DNA of 64,000 nucleotides from Anolis sagrei (lineage: Eukaryota > Chordata > Lepidosauria > Squamata > Anolidae). The notes below the pieces were generated by a model. The model saw only the letters and a list, made by a program, of their open reading frames with translations. It was not told where the DNA came from and made no database searches. The first letter of the stretch is position 1. Every line of letters begins with the position of its first letter. Shown piece by piece: positions 20,224 to 32,022 of the stretch. Position numbers and translations under genes: made by a program. The stretch covers positions 9,747,542-9,811,541 of the forward strand of contig NC_090023.1 of NCBI RefSeq assembly GCF_037176765.1, read 5' to 3'.

Positions 20224-20434
20224 GAATCTACACTGCAGAATGAATGCAGTTTGACACCACTTTTAAATGCCATGACTCCTGGGAGTTGTAGTTTGGTGAG
20301 GTACCAGCACTATTTGGAAGAGAAGGCTAAAGGACTTGTAAAATTACCACTCCCATGATTCCATTGCATAAGACCATGGCACTTAAACCGGTGCCAAACT
20401 GCATTCATTCAGCAGTGTAGATGCACCCTTGGAC
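20224..20434. mobile_element. Palindromic MITE (hAT-like)
   Basis: Left arm GAATCTACACTGCAGAATGA, CAGTTTGACACCACTTTTAA; right arm AACTGCATTCATTCAGCAGT and GTGTAGATGCACCC. The arms pair over most of the 210 bp with a TGGAAGAGAAGGCTAAAG centre. No coding capacity. Confidence 0.8.
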
Positions 20435-21150
20435 TCTTTCACACAGCACAAGTATATTCCAGTTTAAATGCTATGGGCACCATCATCACATCCTTTGCTG
20501 ATGTATTCTTTATGCTAACAGTTGTTTTTCTTCTGATAAACCAAGTTCTTTCCATGTTTTAATGGAGTTTCAGGATTTTAAAATTGTTCTTACTTGATAA
20601 TGCATAAAGATAATAATAGTGGTGGTGCTGATATATACTTGGTGTTGTTTTAAACAAAGTTGTAAACATTGCTTTAATGTTTTAGTTTTTTTCTTTTCAG
20701 CCCTGTTTGCATGGCACTTGTGTCGTTTACTCTGGAACCAGAATTGACTGGAAACCCAAGACATAAATGTTTTGAGCATAAATTAAAAACTGAAAATACA
20801 CAGAAGCTTTTGTTCACATACAAACTTTTCACCTGCTTCCCCCTTTCTAGTCTCCTGAGAAATCAATGTACATCTGAGCTAGTGGGAAACTGCTACGTAG
20901 GAAAATAATTACGACTGAACCCTGTAAAGAAGGTGTTGTTTCTGTATGTGAGGTACCATAATACCGTAAATGCCAACTAGCAAAGAACTTGGACAAACAA
21001 TCTACTAGAAATAGCTCTGCTCTAAGGCTGGGTTCATGGGTCTTTAATGATATTTTCAGTCTATGGAGAAAAATGGATGCAGTATACTACAGCTCTGGGA
21101 GTGGGGAGGGGGACTGTATAGTTATTATTCCAATATTTTCCCCCATAGAA
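20435..21150. other. No gene recognised
   Basis: Only short ORFs and no repeat signature I can name. Confidence 0.45.
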
Positions 21151-21282
21151 TAGGATTGTAGAGTTGGAAGAGACCACAGTCCAATTTCCAGGAATACTCA
21201 GTCAAAGCACTCCCAACAGATGGCTCTGCTTGAAAACTTCCAGAGAAGGAGACTCCACCAAAACAAAGGCAGCATGGTCTAC
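21151..21282 (-). mobile_element. Old CR1 3' scrap
   Basis: AGAATAGGATTGTAGAGTTG, GGAAGAGACCACAGTCC and CTTCCAGAGAAGGAGACTCC are diverged versions of the CR1 3' end. More eroded than the other CR1 tails. Confidence 0.6.
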
Positions 21283-21470
21283 AGCAGACATGGGCAAACT
21301 TGGGCCTTCCAGGTGTTTGGGACTTCAACTCCCACCATTCCTTACAACCTCAGGCCCCTTCCTTTCCCCCCTCAGCCACTTAAGGAAAGGGCCTGAGGCT
21401 GTTAGGAATGGTGGGAGTTGAAGTCCAAAACACCTGGAGGGCTGAAGTTTGCCCATGCCTGTTCCATGGC
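21283..21470. mobile_element. Palindromic MITE (GGGCAAACTTGG type)
   Basis: Left arm CATGGGCAAACTTGGGCCTT, GGACTTCAACTCCCACC; right arm GGTGGGAGTTGAAGTCC and GTTTGCCCATGCCTG. The two arms are near-perfect inverses around a CCTCAGCCACTTAAGG centre, about 188 bp. Related copies at 46.9-47.3, 59.85 and 61.5 kb. Confidence 0.8.
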
Positions 21471-21475
21471 CAAAT

Positions 21476-21891
21476 TTACTTACTTACTTACTTACTTAGG
21501 TGATCCCTCATTGTCCGAGTAGGATAGTCTTCCAGGATCAGTGTGCTGGTGGATCCGTAGGTGACTGTGGAGCCCTATTCTTGATCTGCATCTTCTTCCG
21601 CAGTGAGGGCATCGGTTTCCAGGTGGAAGGCGATCTCGGTCAGGGTTGACTTGATGCACCTTCCTCTTGGCACGTTTCTCTCTTTCACCCTCCATTCGTG
21701 CCTCTTCAAATTCTGCAGCACTGCTGGTCACAGCTGACCTCCAGCTGGAGTGCTCAAGGGCCAGGTCTTCCTAGTTCTCGGTGTCTATGCCAGAGTTTTT
21801 AAGGTTAGCTTTGAGCCCTTCTTTAAATCTCTTTTCCTGTCCACCAACATTTCATTTTCCATTCTTGAGTTTGGAATAGAGCAACTGCTCT
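21476..21891 (-). pseudogene. Zinc-finger-tailed LINE, 3' end with TAAG tail
   Basis: Minus strand encodes SAAEFEEARMEGEREKRAKR, VNPDRDRLPPGNRCPHCGRR and CRSRIGLHSHLRIHQHTD: a complete C-terminal C-x2-C...H-x3-H finger. The tail is a clean ACTT repeat on the + strand (TAAG sense) at 21479-21498, so the LINE's 3' end is defined here. Confidence 0.88.
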
Positions 21892-22575
21892 AGGTTCCTT
21901 AGTTCCGCCCCCTTTTGGGCTTTGAGAAGGGAAGGGAGCCATTTTTAGGCAGTCACACACAAGGAAGCTAGTCTATAGGACGCAGACAGCTCGTCCCGTA
22001 GGAAAAGCTTCATTCCTCAGGATCATTCAGGGATCATCCGGCAATCATCCGGGGATCATCCAGGGAAATAGGAACCGAAGGAAAAGATCCCAAAGGCTCT
22101 GGCTGAGAGCTCACAGTCTCTCAGTCTCACAGCACCAGTGGGGAAAACAGCCCTGAAGTTCCCACAGGACAGCATTACAGAACCACTGAATTCCACCCGG
22201 AATATCTTCAAGCCTTGGCTAGTAGGTTTACTCAATGTCCAGACGTATTTGGGATTGGTAGTAAGACCCAGACCAGCGAGGCCCAGATAACAGACAGCCT
22301 GGGAGAGATTATAAAGGGTTCTTCCTCATGCTGAGAAAGTACAGTTAATCCAAGTCAGTGCCAGTCTCTCAAAGACTAGAATAAGAAAACCTTGAAGTGT
22401 TGTTTGAAGATTCGTTATTTGTTCCTTAATAAAGACTTTGTTGTACCATTCAAGACTGTAAAGACCATTACTTCAGGAATTCCCTAAGAATCTCTCTTTG
22501 AGGCACCCCAGCTTCCCACTGGGTTTAAAGTGTACATCCTATAGAATAAAGACAATTTGTTCAGACCCAGTGCGC
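21892..22575 (+). mobile_element. Solo LTR (fossil)
   Basis: A block of about 680 bp that interrupts the LINE, whose text continues after it. It ends in CAGTGCGCGACA and contains two AATAAAGAC polyadenylation-type signals in the last 150 bp. A related block in the opposite orientation lies at 27.0-27.7 kb. No internal gag/pol region is present, so it is a solo LTR. Superfamily (Gypsy or ERV) not resolved; moderate age. Confidence 0.6.
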
Positions 22576-22957
22576 GACAGAACAACAATGGCTTCAATGT
22601 TGGTGGTCATTGCTTCTTCCAGCACACTGATATTTGTCCACTTGTCTTCCCCAGAGATTTGCAGGATTTTCCGGAGGCAGTGCTGATGGAATCATTCCAG
22701 GAGTTGCATGTGATGTCTGTAGACAATACATGTCTCGCAGGTGTAAAGCAGGGTTGGGAGGACAATAGCTTTATAAACAAGCACCTTAGTATCCCTACGG
22801 ATGTCCTGGTCCTCAAACACTCTCTGCTTCATTCAGAAGAATGCTGCACTCGCAGAGTTCAGTCGCTGTTGTATTTCAGTGTTGACTTTTGTGGAGAGGT
22901 GGCTGCCAAGGTAGCGGAAATGGTCAACATTTTCTAATGTTACACCATTAAGCTGTA
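22576..22957 (-). pseudogene. Zinc-finger-tailed LINE, upstream part
   Basis: Resumes with GGCTTCAATGTTGGTGGTCA and reads in reverse as YKAIVLPTLLYTCE-like RT thumb text; VFEDQDIRRDTKVLVYKAIV-type residues lie near 22740-22810. Continues to AACATTTTCTAATGTTACAC, equivalent to 19520. Part of the LINE is missing at the LTR junction. Confidence 0.7.
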
Positions 22958-24433
22958 ACAGCCAAACTGCCATTACTGTCAGAAGTTCTTCCTAATGTTT
23001 AAATGAAATCTTTTTAACTACAATTTTAATCATGCGAATCCCATGATTATTCCCAAATGGTTATGGACATTCACATTCATAAAAGGTTATGCCATAATTT
23101 TGCCAAAATGTGTATCCTTGGAATCTCTGCATGCTTGAAGACAAATGTAAAAAGAATGTTTCCATCTGCAAAGTGGCCCAGATCAACTATTATAATGTTC
23201 CGTGTCCATTTGTGGAGTTATCCAGCAATATTTCCAGCACCAGTCACTTTGCCAAGGATTGTTTATTTATTTTATTGGTAAATCCCATGTTTCTATTTGC
23301 ATCAACTCAAAGCCAGCTTAAGATCGTGGCACAATAGGGTTATAGTCCACACAATTGCAAAACGGATTCCCACGAAGGCATGAGACAGTCTCTTTCTGTG
23401 GGTTCAGCCATCATGAATAGCAAAGGCAGACAGACAGCATATTAAAAGATGCAAATGACCATTTCTGTAGGTTTTTTGCCAAGCCGTCTGAAAGCCTTGA
23501 AGGGGGGTGATGTGTAGTTAATACTGCAACTGCATTTCAAATTGAGGAATATATAGCACTCATACAAACATATCAAATTGCTTACAAATCTACCAGGCTA
23601 TGGTTAAACACGGGCAACTCATGATGCATATACACACTAGAATTAATGCAGTTTGATACCACTTTAAGTGCCGTGGCAGAATGCTATGGAATCATAGGAG
23701 TTGTGGATTTATAGGATCTGTAGCCTTTTTTAGAGCCAAAGAGTACTGGTGCTTCACCAAATTACAACTCCCAGGATTCCATAGAATCAAAGCATGGCAC
23801 TTAAAGTGTTGTCAACCTGCAGGAACCCTGGTTCCTTTCCATAGGTGTGGCACAGTTAGTAACCTTTCTCTCGCTTCTCTGCGGGCTCTCTGCCTTTATC
23901 TGCTAGTGCTTCTCCAAGAGGACCCAAAAATGCCATGGCAACTGCCAAGAGAGAGATTAGATACCACCTTCAGTTTTGCCTCTTCCTCCCCCATCTTGCA
24001 AAAGGACTCCAAAACAAAGAAAATCAATATTTTAAAACAGTGCTCTTGCAACACTGATGAGCTGAATTGTCAAACCTGCCTTCAGGAACAGTGACATGTA
24101 AATCGCATGGCTTGTAAACCTTGGATTCCCAGCTTTGTTTCTTGTCCCTGTTCTTGCAAACATAAGCTTCAAAGGTGATGGACATGCCTATTTACAAACC
24201 TTGCTGTACAGTAATTGACTCAACTGTGGACAAAGAATCTATGGCACCCAGAAAAGAATAGATTTATTGCAGCATGAGATCCTGGGAGACAAGAGTGTTT
24301 TCTTCTAAAGGTATCTCCTGGAATTTGGGACTTAGAGCAAAGCTGGGAAAAAAGATGCCACTGGCTTGAGATGGATTTGGAAGATCTTTACTTCTCAAAA
24401 AGCAGTAGTTTATGATTTCTACGGGTGCATCTA
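22958..24433. other. No gene recognised, one MITE inside
   Basis: Apart from the palindromic element at 23.6 kb the stretch shows no family. The 137-codon ORF at 23681-24094 starts inside that MITE and runs into unassigned DNA; not supported as a gene. Confidence 0.45.
23625..23818. mobile_element. Palindromic MITE (hAT-like)
   Basis: GCATATACACACTAGAATTA, TGCAGTTTGATACCACTTTA at the left and CACTTAAAGTGTTGTCAACC at the right. Diverged copy of the 20.2-kb element. Confidence 0.7.
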
Positions 24434-24434
24434 C

Positions 24435-24435
<1 letters not shown>

Positions 24436-24472
<37 letters not shown>

Positions 24473-25370
24473 ATCAATGCTCTGTGCATAATGAGTTCCT
24501 TAAAAAACAAAAGAACCAATGAACGAAATAACATCAAATTTGGCAACAAAACATCTACAAGGAGTGACCATCATTCAAAAAATTATGATTTTGTTATTTG
24601 GGAGTTGTAGTTGCTGGGATTTATAGTTCACCTACAATCAAAAAGCATTCTGAACTCCCATCAGTGATGGAATTGAACCAAACTTGGCACACAGAACTCC
24701 CATGACTAACAGAATATACTGGAAGGGTTTGGTGGGCATTGGCCTTGAGTTTGGGAGTTGTAGTTCACCTACATCCAGAGAGCACTGTGGACTCAAACAA
24801 TGATGGCTCTGGACCAAACTTGGAACAATCACTCAATACGCCCAAATATGTACACAGATGGCATTTGGGGAAATAGACCTTGACATTTGAGAGTTGAGTG
24901 TAGTCACTGGGATTCAGAGTTCACATACAATCAAAGAGCATTCTGACCCCCACGAACGACAGAATCGGGGCAAACATCCCACACAGAATCCCCATGACCA
25001 ACAGAAAATACTTAAGGCCATCCAATCCAAGTCTCTTCATCAAGGCAAGAAAACAAAGTCCTCCTGACAAAGAGCCATCCAGCCATCAAGATAGATAGAT
25101 AGATAGATAGATAGATATGATTCACAGAGAGAGAGAGAGATATAGTATAGATTTGAAAAGGACCCTTAAAGAAGGACAATGATATGTTGCATGTTTCGGG
25201 GTGGGCAAACCAGACACTCTCCACATCAACACTGACAAAGAAACAGCAAGAAATACTGTTTACCCACAAGCAGAAAGAAATTACATATATTAGAGACCAA
25301 CACTTTCTCATTCCTTTATTTTCCAGATCAACAGACTGGGCCACAGCAACGTGTGGCAGGGGACAACTAG
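24436..25370 (+). mobile_element. Helitron, full length (family A)
   Basis: Closely follows the 10.8-kb copy: TGCATAATGAGTTCCTTAAA near the start, AGTTGTAGTTGCTGGGATTT, then GGGCCACAGCAACGTGTGGC, AGGGGACAA and CTAG before T at 25371. The 5' end is blurred by a (CTAT)n expansion at 24437-24470. About 935 bp, no coding. Confidence 0.85.
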
Positions 25371-25585
25371 TTATAGAATGAATTCAGTTTGATACCACTT
25401 TTGACTGCTATGGCTTAGTGTTGTAGAATCATGGAAGATGTAATTTTACAAGGTTTTCACCCTTCTCTACCAGTGTTAATGTCTCACTAAACTACAACTT
25501 CCAAGATCCCATAGTATTCAGCCATGGCAGTTAAAGTGGTATCAGATTGTATACATCCTACAATGTAGATGCCTCCCTGGATAGT
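25371..25585. mobile_element. Palindromic MITE (hAT-like)
   Basis: Immediately after the Helitron end: GAATTCAGTTTGATACCACT at the left, GTGGTATCAGATTGTATACA and CAATGTAGATGCCTCCC at the right. Same family as 20.2 kb. Confidence 0.7.
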
Positions 25586-25838
25586 CCTTTCACATTAAGC
25601 AATTATAGCAGTATGATTCCATTTTAACTATCATGGAATTCTAGGATTTGTCATTCAAAACGCATTCCCTAAATTGCAAATCAAAGAAACAATGGTGATT
25701 GAAGATGAATCGCTATGCTATAACCTTGTTCGTAATACTGCCTGAGCAGATCTGTAAAAACAAAAGCAAGTACTAGGACTTTCTGTTACTTTTCCTTCTG
25801 TATGAAGAGAATTTAACTTACTATGAGTAAAACCTAAT
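25586..25838. other. No gene recognised
   Basis: Contains ATTATAGCAGTATGATTCCA, which is MITE-like, and otherwise unassigned DNA. Confidence 0.35.
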
Positions 25839-25839
25839 A

Positions 25840-26168
25840 AGGTAAAGGTAAAGGTTTCTCCTGACATTAAGTCTAGTCATGTCCGACTCTGGAGGGTAGT
25901 GCTTATCTCAATTTCTAAGCCTAAGAGCCGGCGTTGTCCATAGACACCTCCAAGGTCATGTAGCCAGCATGACCGCATGGAGCACTGTTACCTTCCCGCA
26001 GAAGTGGTATGTATTGATCTACTCACATTTGTATGTTTTCGAACTGCTGGGATGGCAGAAGCTGGGCCTAATGGTGGGAGCTCACCTCACTCCCCAGATT
26101 TAAACTGCCAACCTTTCGATCAGCAAGTCCAGCAGCTCAGCAGTTTAACCCACTGCACCACCAGTGGG
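25840..26168 (-). mobile_element. Sauria SINE, near full length
   Basis: Minus strand starts with a tRNA-like head (GGTGCAGTGGGTTAAACTGC), B box region AGGTTGGCAGTTTAAATCTG, and ends with GAGTCGGACATGACTAGACT and (CCTTTA)n. More diverged than the 14.1-kb copy: the B box no longer reads GGTTCGAATC. Confidence 0.9.
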
Positions 26169-26221
26169 CACTAACCCTAATACAGAAGTGATTTTTAAAC
26201 CTTACTATAGGTAGCTAGACA

Positions 26222-26455
26222 GCCAGCATGGTTTAGTGGTTTAAACATTGTAATGTAACTTTGAAGAGTGAGGATCAAATCTCCACTCTGACATGAAAGA
26301 CTACTGGGTGGCCATTAGCAGGTCACACTCTCTCAGCTTCATAGGATGGCAAAGGAAACCCCTCTCTGAACAAATCTTGCAAAGAAAATCCCATGAAAGG
26401 TTAGTTTTAGTGTTGTTATAAGTTGGGCATGACCTGAAGGCACACAACAACTAAA
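26222..26455 (+). mobile_element. tRNA-derived SINE, second family
   Basis: GCCAGCATGGTTTAGTGGTT (A-box region) and AGGATCAAATCTCCACTCTG (B-box-like), then GGCAAAGGAAACCCCTCTCT, GTTGGGCATGACCTGAAGGC and ACACAACAACTA. A SINE unrelated in body to the Sauria SINE; old and mutated. Confidence 0.65.
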
Positions 26456-27027
26456 AATGAATGTCAAGAGCAGCTATTCCTGCTTTATTATGGTAAGATG
26501 ACGTCAGTAGCCTGTTGTGCCTCCCATAAAAATATAACATATTCTTAGATGATTAATATCAGGGTAATATTTTAATATTACCAGGATGACAGAACTGAAG
26601 ATACCAGTGAAAAACCGAACAAAAATGTCAATATGTGCTTCTTAACTGTGTTTTCAGGGATGAAGCTTGCTGTTTGACAATACGTCAGAAACATTGTGAT
26701 CCGAAGGATCTGATGGAGTGGGCTGCGGTCCACAAAAGCTTATGACTAATAAAACCCATGAGTCCTTCACTGCTGCTCTTCTCCTCCCTGGATTTTCAGA
26801 AAGTATTTCTTTCCTGTGACTCAAAAGGAACACATTCGTTATACTGAGCTGATTTCCAATTGTTTTTGGTTGGATTACTTAATTTAAAAAATGCTTTTTG
26901 CCTAATGGGATACAAATGTTCTCCTCTGGTTCATCTCATTGTCATCTCAACATCCCCAAAAGAGTGGAAAGTAGCAGTGAAAGGTACGGTATGGACCAGT
27001 GCTTGAACCACATTGTTATTGGGTGTG
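26456..27027. other. No gene; possible dispersed-repeat scrap
   Basis: GATCTGATGGAGTGGGCTGC and GTCCACAAAAGCTTATGACT around 26700-26750 resemble an old repeat known from many amniotes, but I cannot name it with certainty. Confidence 0.35.
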
Positions 27028-27685
27028 CTGTCACGCACTGGGCCTATAGCAATTGGCTTTGAACAGGACGTGCCCTTTGCGCCCAGCGGGAAACCGGGGT
27101 GCTCGGCTGAGAGGCCCTAAGGATTTTCCTATACAGAGTCTTTAGAAGTTTGAAAGGTTTAACAAAGTCCTTTATTATTGCTTAAGTCTTCAACAAACAA
27201 TCGAATACTTATTAGATCTTCAACAAATTAAACAAATGCTTCTTAACTTGTCTACAAAGGACTGGCACCTTGCTTGGAGAACTATTTCTTTCTTTAACAA
27301 GGTAACCCCTTTTTGACCCCTCCTGGGCAATCTGTTTTCTAAACTTTGCTGGTGTGGGCTCTACCCCCGGCTCCAAACTGCTTCTTGGGTCCCGAGTAGA
27401 CCTACCAGTCAAGGCTTTGTAGATTTTCCAGCTGGAGTCCTTTTGGATTTTCTCCACTAATTGTGTGGATCTGTATCTTTAACCCCAACAAGGGTTGTGC
27501 TGTCAAACTGTTTTCCTTAGAAGCTTTTTCCCCGGATGTTTCCCCCAGATGTTGTGAGAAATGAAGCTTCTCTACAGGTGGGGAAAGCTCACATCCTGTA
27601 ACTGAGCTTCCAAACTGTAAAACTGCCTGAAGTCTTTCTTTTCCCTCCCAGAGCCCTGGGGAAAGGGGCGGAACTAAAGAACATA
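27028..27685 (-). mobile_element. Solo LTR (fossil), same family as 21.9 kb
   Basis: Starts on the + strand TGTCACGCACTGGGCC and ends GGGCGGAACTAAAGAACA, the reverse of the 21.9-kb block's outer ends. About 658 bp, opposite orientation. The two copies are clearly diverged, so neither is recent. No internal region. Confidence 0.55.
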
Positions 27686-29276
27686 ATGATGATTGACAGG
27701 TCATTGGCCCTACAATTGCAGAGCAAGGGAAACCACCTTATTGCAAAATGCATGGAACCTTGGAATACATGCAAACACTCAATAGAAAGAAAATGAAGTT
27801 GGAGCTCCTGGTACAGCCGTACCAGCACATTGGGTCATCATCATCTATGGTAGAAACCAGTAGTTTTTCTATGGATAATTTAGTGTGGTTATTGTCATAC
27901 ATAACACCCACAAATTTTCTCATTTCCTTAGAGATGTCTTTTCCTTTCCCTTCATGACCTGAACCATTGCAGTCATGCTTTGACCTGCTGGTCTGCAGTT
28001 CTGCTTAGTGTTAGTAGGTGTAACTAGCTACTGTTGAAGGATATGGGAGATGAAATCCAACAGCACCCACAAGGTCACAGCTTCCTACCCTCATTTTGTG
28101 GCCATTCCAAAATATGTATGCCTGCACTCCACCCACCCTTCATCATGAAGACTTGCTCATCCTGGTGTTGTCTCACTCTCGTTCCTTGTTTAGTCCATGT
28201 ATGGAGTTCTGCTCCTAATCAAGGCAGAGCCTTTGATGGCTGTACTTTCCTTGTGGAGCTTGACTCAGCACTGAGTCATCAAAAGTGTGATTTCACACTG
28301 GGATTGTGAACGGACCCTGTTTGCTCAGCCCGCTATTTTTGTACAAAGTGGAAGATTTTCTTGAGGCCGTCCTCCTTTTCCAAATTGGCATCAGCTCACA
28401 TGGGCCTTACATAACCAAGCTGTTTTCCAAAGTGTGATGCGAAGTACAGAAGGAGTGGGCACAGGTTGGGCTGAGTGAGGGAAAGGGTGGGCTGTGAGCA
28501 GGAGGAAACGGGGTTCGTTTCTTCATTTGCAGTTTCTCTTTCAGCAATGAGAGACTCAGAAACAGCACCGGGCATAAAATATAATCGCGGTGGTATGCTG
28601 CTATATTCTTTTCTCAAGTACTGACTCAAGTGTTTACATGATCACCTGCCAATGATTTCGCCATCTGTTATAATGCAATACGCTGTCACTTGTTTACATT
28701 TTTCATTTTCCTCTCTCAATCTGAGCTGTGTGCAGTGGTCACCAGTGGAAGCTTCATGAAATTACTTCTGGATTGGCAACTGGCAAGGTTTTTAAAAGTA
28801 CATTTTCTGACTGTACAAAGGCTCTCTCTCTCTCTCAAACATTGCAAGCTTTATATTAAAGCAGAAAAAGCAAATTGAATCCCAAGTGTGTTTTGCTTCT
28901 AGCTACCATCTCATACCAGAGATGGTTTCTCCATAGGAGTCAGTGGCTTTTATCTTCTGTTTAGAGGTGATTCATACTTGTAACCCAATTATCTATGTTC
29001 GCAGTTGCATTGAACGTGTGCTGCTGGAATTGGTACCTCTGATACATTTTTAAAGGTTCACAATCATCCATGACATCTCTTAAAGCTTCTGACAGGTTTT
29101 CTCCCTTCACATGCTGATATTAATTCCTATTCTTGTGGTCTGCCTCCAATGTATACCATGTGTCCAATCCGCCATCCTGCTTTCCAATTTGATGTCTGTC
29201 AGCTTTTCAGTTACACAATATTAAACAAAGAGGCAGCTTCATATTTCTTGAACTCTAGCATTTTCTAGCATTTTTC
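27686..29276. other. No gene recognised
   Basis: Long unassigned stretch with only short ORFs (for example 28034-28309, 91 codons, no domain). No TE family recognised. The best run of putatively unique DNA in the left half of the window. Confidence 0.45.
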
Positions 29277-29675
29277 AGGGAAGGCTGAGCGAAGGAAGAT
29301 AGATGCTTTTGAACTGTGGTGCTGGAGGAAAGTTCTGAGAGTGCCTTGGACAGCGAGAAGATCCAACCAATCCATACTTCAAGAAATAAAGCCTGACTGC
29401 TCATTGGAGGGAAAAATAGTAGAGGCCAAGATGAAGTACTTTGGCCACATCATGAGAAGAAAGGAAAGGTTAGAGAAGACAATGATGCTGGGGAAAATGG
29501 AAGGAAAAAGGAAGAGCGGGCGATCAAGGGCAAGATGGATGGATGGTATCCTTGAAGTGACTGGATTGACCTTGAAGGAGCTGGGGATGGTGACGACCGA
29601 CAGGGAGCTCTGGCATGGGCTGGTCCATGAAGTCACGAAGAGTCGGAAATGTCTGAATGAATGAACAACAACAAC
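29277..29675 (+). pseudogene. BovB/RTE LINE 3' end
   Basis: AERRKIDAFELWCWRKVLRV, PWTARRSNQSILQEIKPDC, KMKYFGHIMRRKERLEKT and LVHEVTKSRKCLNE, followed by the ATGAATGAACAACAACAACA tail. The last 125 codons of the family; the coding part remains open. Confidence 0.85.
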
Positions 29676-30282
29676 AGCATTTTCCTCTGCATTTAAATTA
29701 TTAGTTGATTGACTCTAAATAAATTCTAGATAATGAATTTCCAGGTCAAAATTCGGTAGCCAACAGTTCAGCTATTGTTGCTTGTTGTTCCAAGGTAAAT
29801 CTAACTTTTATTTAAACTCCAAATCCAATTTTATGCTGTTCCTTTCCTGGGAAAACACAGGACTTTTTTGCTTTGACACATTGCTTGTCACTTTCTCTCA
29901 ACCAGAAACCCCATGGGCAGAGGGAAAAAAGCAATGAATATTATTTTCAACTAAGCCACAGAGGAACTAAAAGAACTGAAGGGATCAAGACCTCTTGGTA
30001 GTTAAATAGTTCAATATGATTGATGTTTTGGGAGCTGACATGTTGAAATTTTCAGAACAACAAAGCATTTTCAAATATTTTCACCCAGCTGGGTACTACT
30101 GCCAGCTTTTAGAAGCTTGAGGAACATTTTCTCCTATATATTGTTAAATTTTAAAAGAAAGTACAATTAAAAAAAACCCATTTTGTACACATAGGATTAT
30201 GAAATAGCTTCCAATAAGAATACAAAATAGATGGAGAGAGAGAAAAGAAAACAGAAAAATTATTTTGAATCTTCTTTCATAG
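29676..30282. other. No gene recognised
   Basis: AT-rich, no ORF or repeat family identified. Confidence 0.4.
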
Positions 30283-30425
30283 AATCATTGGGTTGGAAGA
30301 GACCTCATGGGCCATCCAGTCCAACCCCCTGGATGGAAAATCACATTCAAACCACCCCCGACAGATGGCCATCCAGCCTCTGTTTAAAAGCCTCCAAAGA
30401 AGGAGCCTCCATCACACTCCACCAC
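30283..30425 (-). mobile_element. CR1 LINE 3' scrap
   Basis: CATAGAATCATTGGGTTGGA, CATCCAGTCCAACCCCCTGG and GACAGATGGCCATCCAGCCT: the CR1 terminal 140 bp in reverse. Confidence 0.85.
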
Positions 30426-31314
30426 ATATCAACAATTATGTATACCAACCTTAATTAAATCTCTCTAGTTTCACCTACTGCACACCACTTTTTATTATTG
30501 CTAATCTATTAATAGTCAACTACAGCAAGAAGCAAACCGTCTTTATCTCTCCTCAGAGAGTATATTCGTCAAGATACTTTGAGAGCCATCTTGATTTAGA
30601 AAAATCAATTTATCAATTTCTGCTAAGTTCATTGACTTTGCCATCCAATAATTAATGGCTGGTGCTTGCAAATCTCTCTATTTCTGCAAATATATTAGTC
30701 TCAGAACATTTCCCAATTTTTTTAAATGTATTTAACGGTATGAATAGGAACACATATCACTCAAACTTATGAAAGCCAGAAGGTAGGACAAACATTTAGT
30801 TTGCATATCTAGAATTATCATTCTTCCATCATTCATCCTCCTCTCTCAAATCTTCAAATAGACAATTATGACCCACCAGGTATGGTTAAACTGTGATTTC
30901 TGTTATCTGGCATTGCTGGTTGTGTGATTAGCATCGATTGAAGCTCTAGTCTTATCCTCATGATGGAAGCAAAGCTGACCATCCCTGTAGGAGGGAGTGA
31001 ATGTACTTTTGTTACTCCGGTGTCCACATACATTTTTACAGATGAAAACTAATCTTCATGGGACCTTGACTTACTAGAAAAGATGATGATTTGTTTGTAT
31101 AGTAAAGGAAAAGGTTAAGTCTAGTAGTGGCTGACTCTTGTTTGTATAGCATCAGCGAAATGAGATGGTGATTGCCATTGTTTTGCCATACAAGATGCAA
31201 ACAGCCTTTAGGAAAATAGCAAAATATGCCAGTCATTCTGTAGGTAGGACTCTTCGATATAGATGTTGGAACTAGTCCTCACTCTAGTCCACATGAGGGA
31301 CATATAATTGCTCA
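30426..31314. other. No gene recognised
   Basis: Unassigned except a Sauria SINE end scrap at about 31106-31134 (AGTAAAGGAAAAGGTTAAGT). Confidence 0.4.
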
Positions 31315-32022
31315 CCAATTGCTCTTAGAGAGACATAACTAATGTGGTGCCACAAGATTCTGTCCTGGGCCCAGTGCTATTCAGCCACTTTATAAATGAC
31401 TTGGATGACAGAATAGAGGACTTGAGAAAGGGATTCATAGAGCATCAGTCAACAGTGTGATGTAGTAGCTAAAAAAACACAATGTAATTCTGGGCTGCAT
31501 CAATTGGAGTAAAGTGCTAGATGGAGGAAAGTAATAGCATGGTTGTATTCCACTTAGGTCAGACCTCACCTGGAATAGTGTGTCCTGTTCTGGACACTAC
31601 AATTTGAGAAGTATTTGATAAGCTGAAATGTGTTCATAGGGGGATGACTGAAATGGTAAAAGATCTGGAAACCGTGTCTTCTGAGGAACAGCTTTGAAAA
31701 CCTATATTTCTGTAGTGCACAATTTTCAATTTCTACTCTCATGCTTGCAAATTATTTCCGCCTCCACCCACAGTAGCACAATGCTGCTAACACTATCAAT
31801 GGTTTCCAACTGTAGGAAAAAAGATTCCACCAAATATTACGTAAAACCTTAAGGTGGTAAAAGCTGTTTGGCATTAGAATATTCCGCCTGGAGTCTCCTA
31901 CGTCGGGTGTTTTATAAACAGAGGTTGGATGGTCACCTGTCCAGGGTGCTTTGATTGTGCATGACAGAATGGGATTGGACTAGATGTCCCTTGGGGGTCT
32001 CTTCCAATTCTATGATGAAATC
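31315..32022 (+). pseudogene. Old CR1-type LINE
   Basis: Much more eroded than other CR1 copies. SVLGPVLFSHFINDLDD (RT motif PQGSVLGP...FINDL) near 31350-31410, then, after a gap of the palm, LEYCVLFW-type text near 31570 and a CR1 tail (GGGATTGGACTAGATGTCCC, CTTCCAATTCTATGAT). An earlier wave of the same lineage. Confidence 0.65.

Noticed and set aside
23681-24094. 137-codon ORF
   Set aside because: Begins within a palindromic MITE and continues into unassigned DNA without any family motif.
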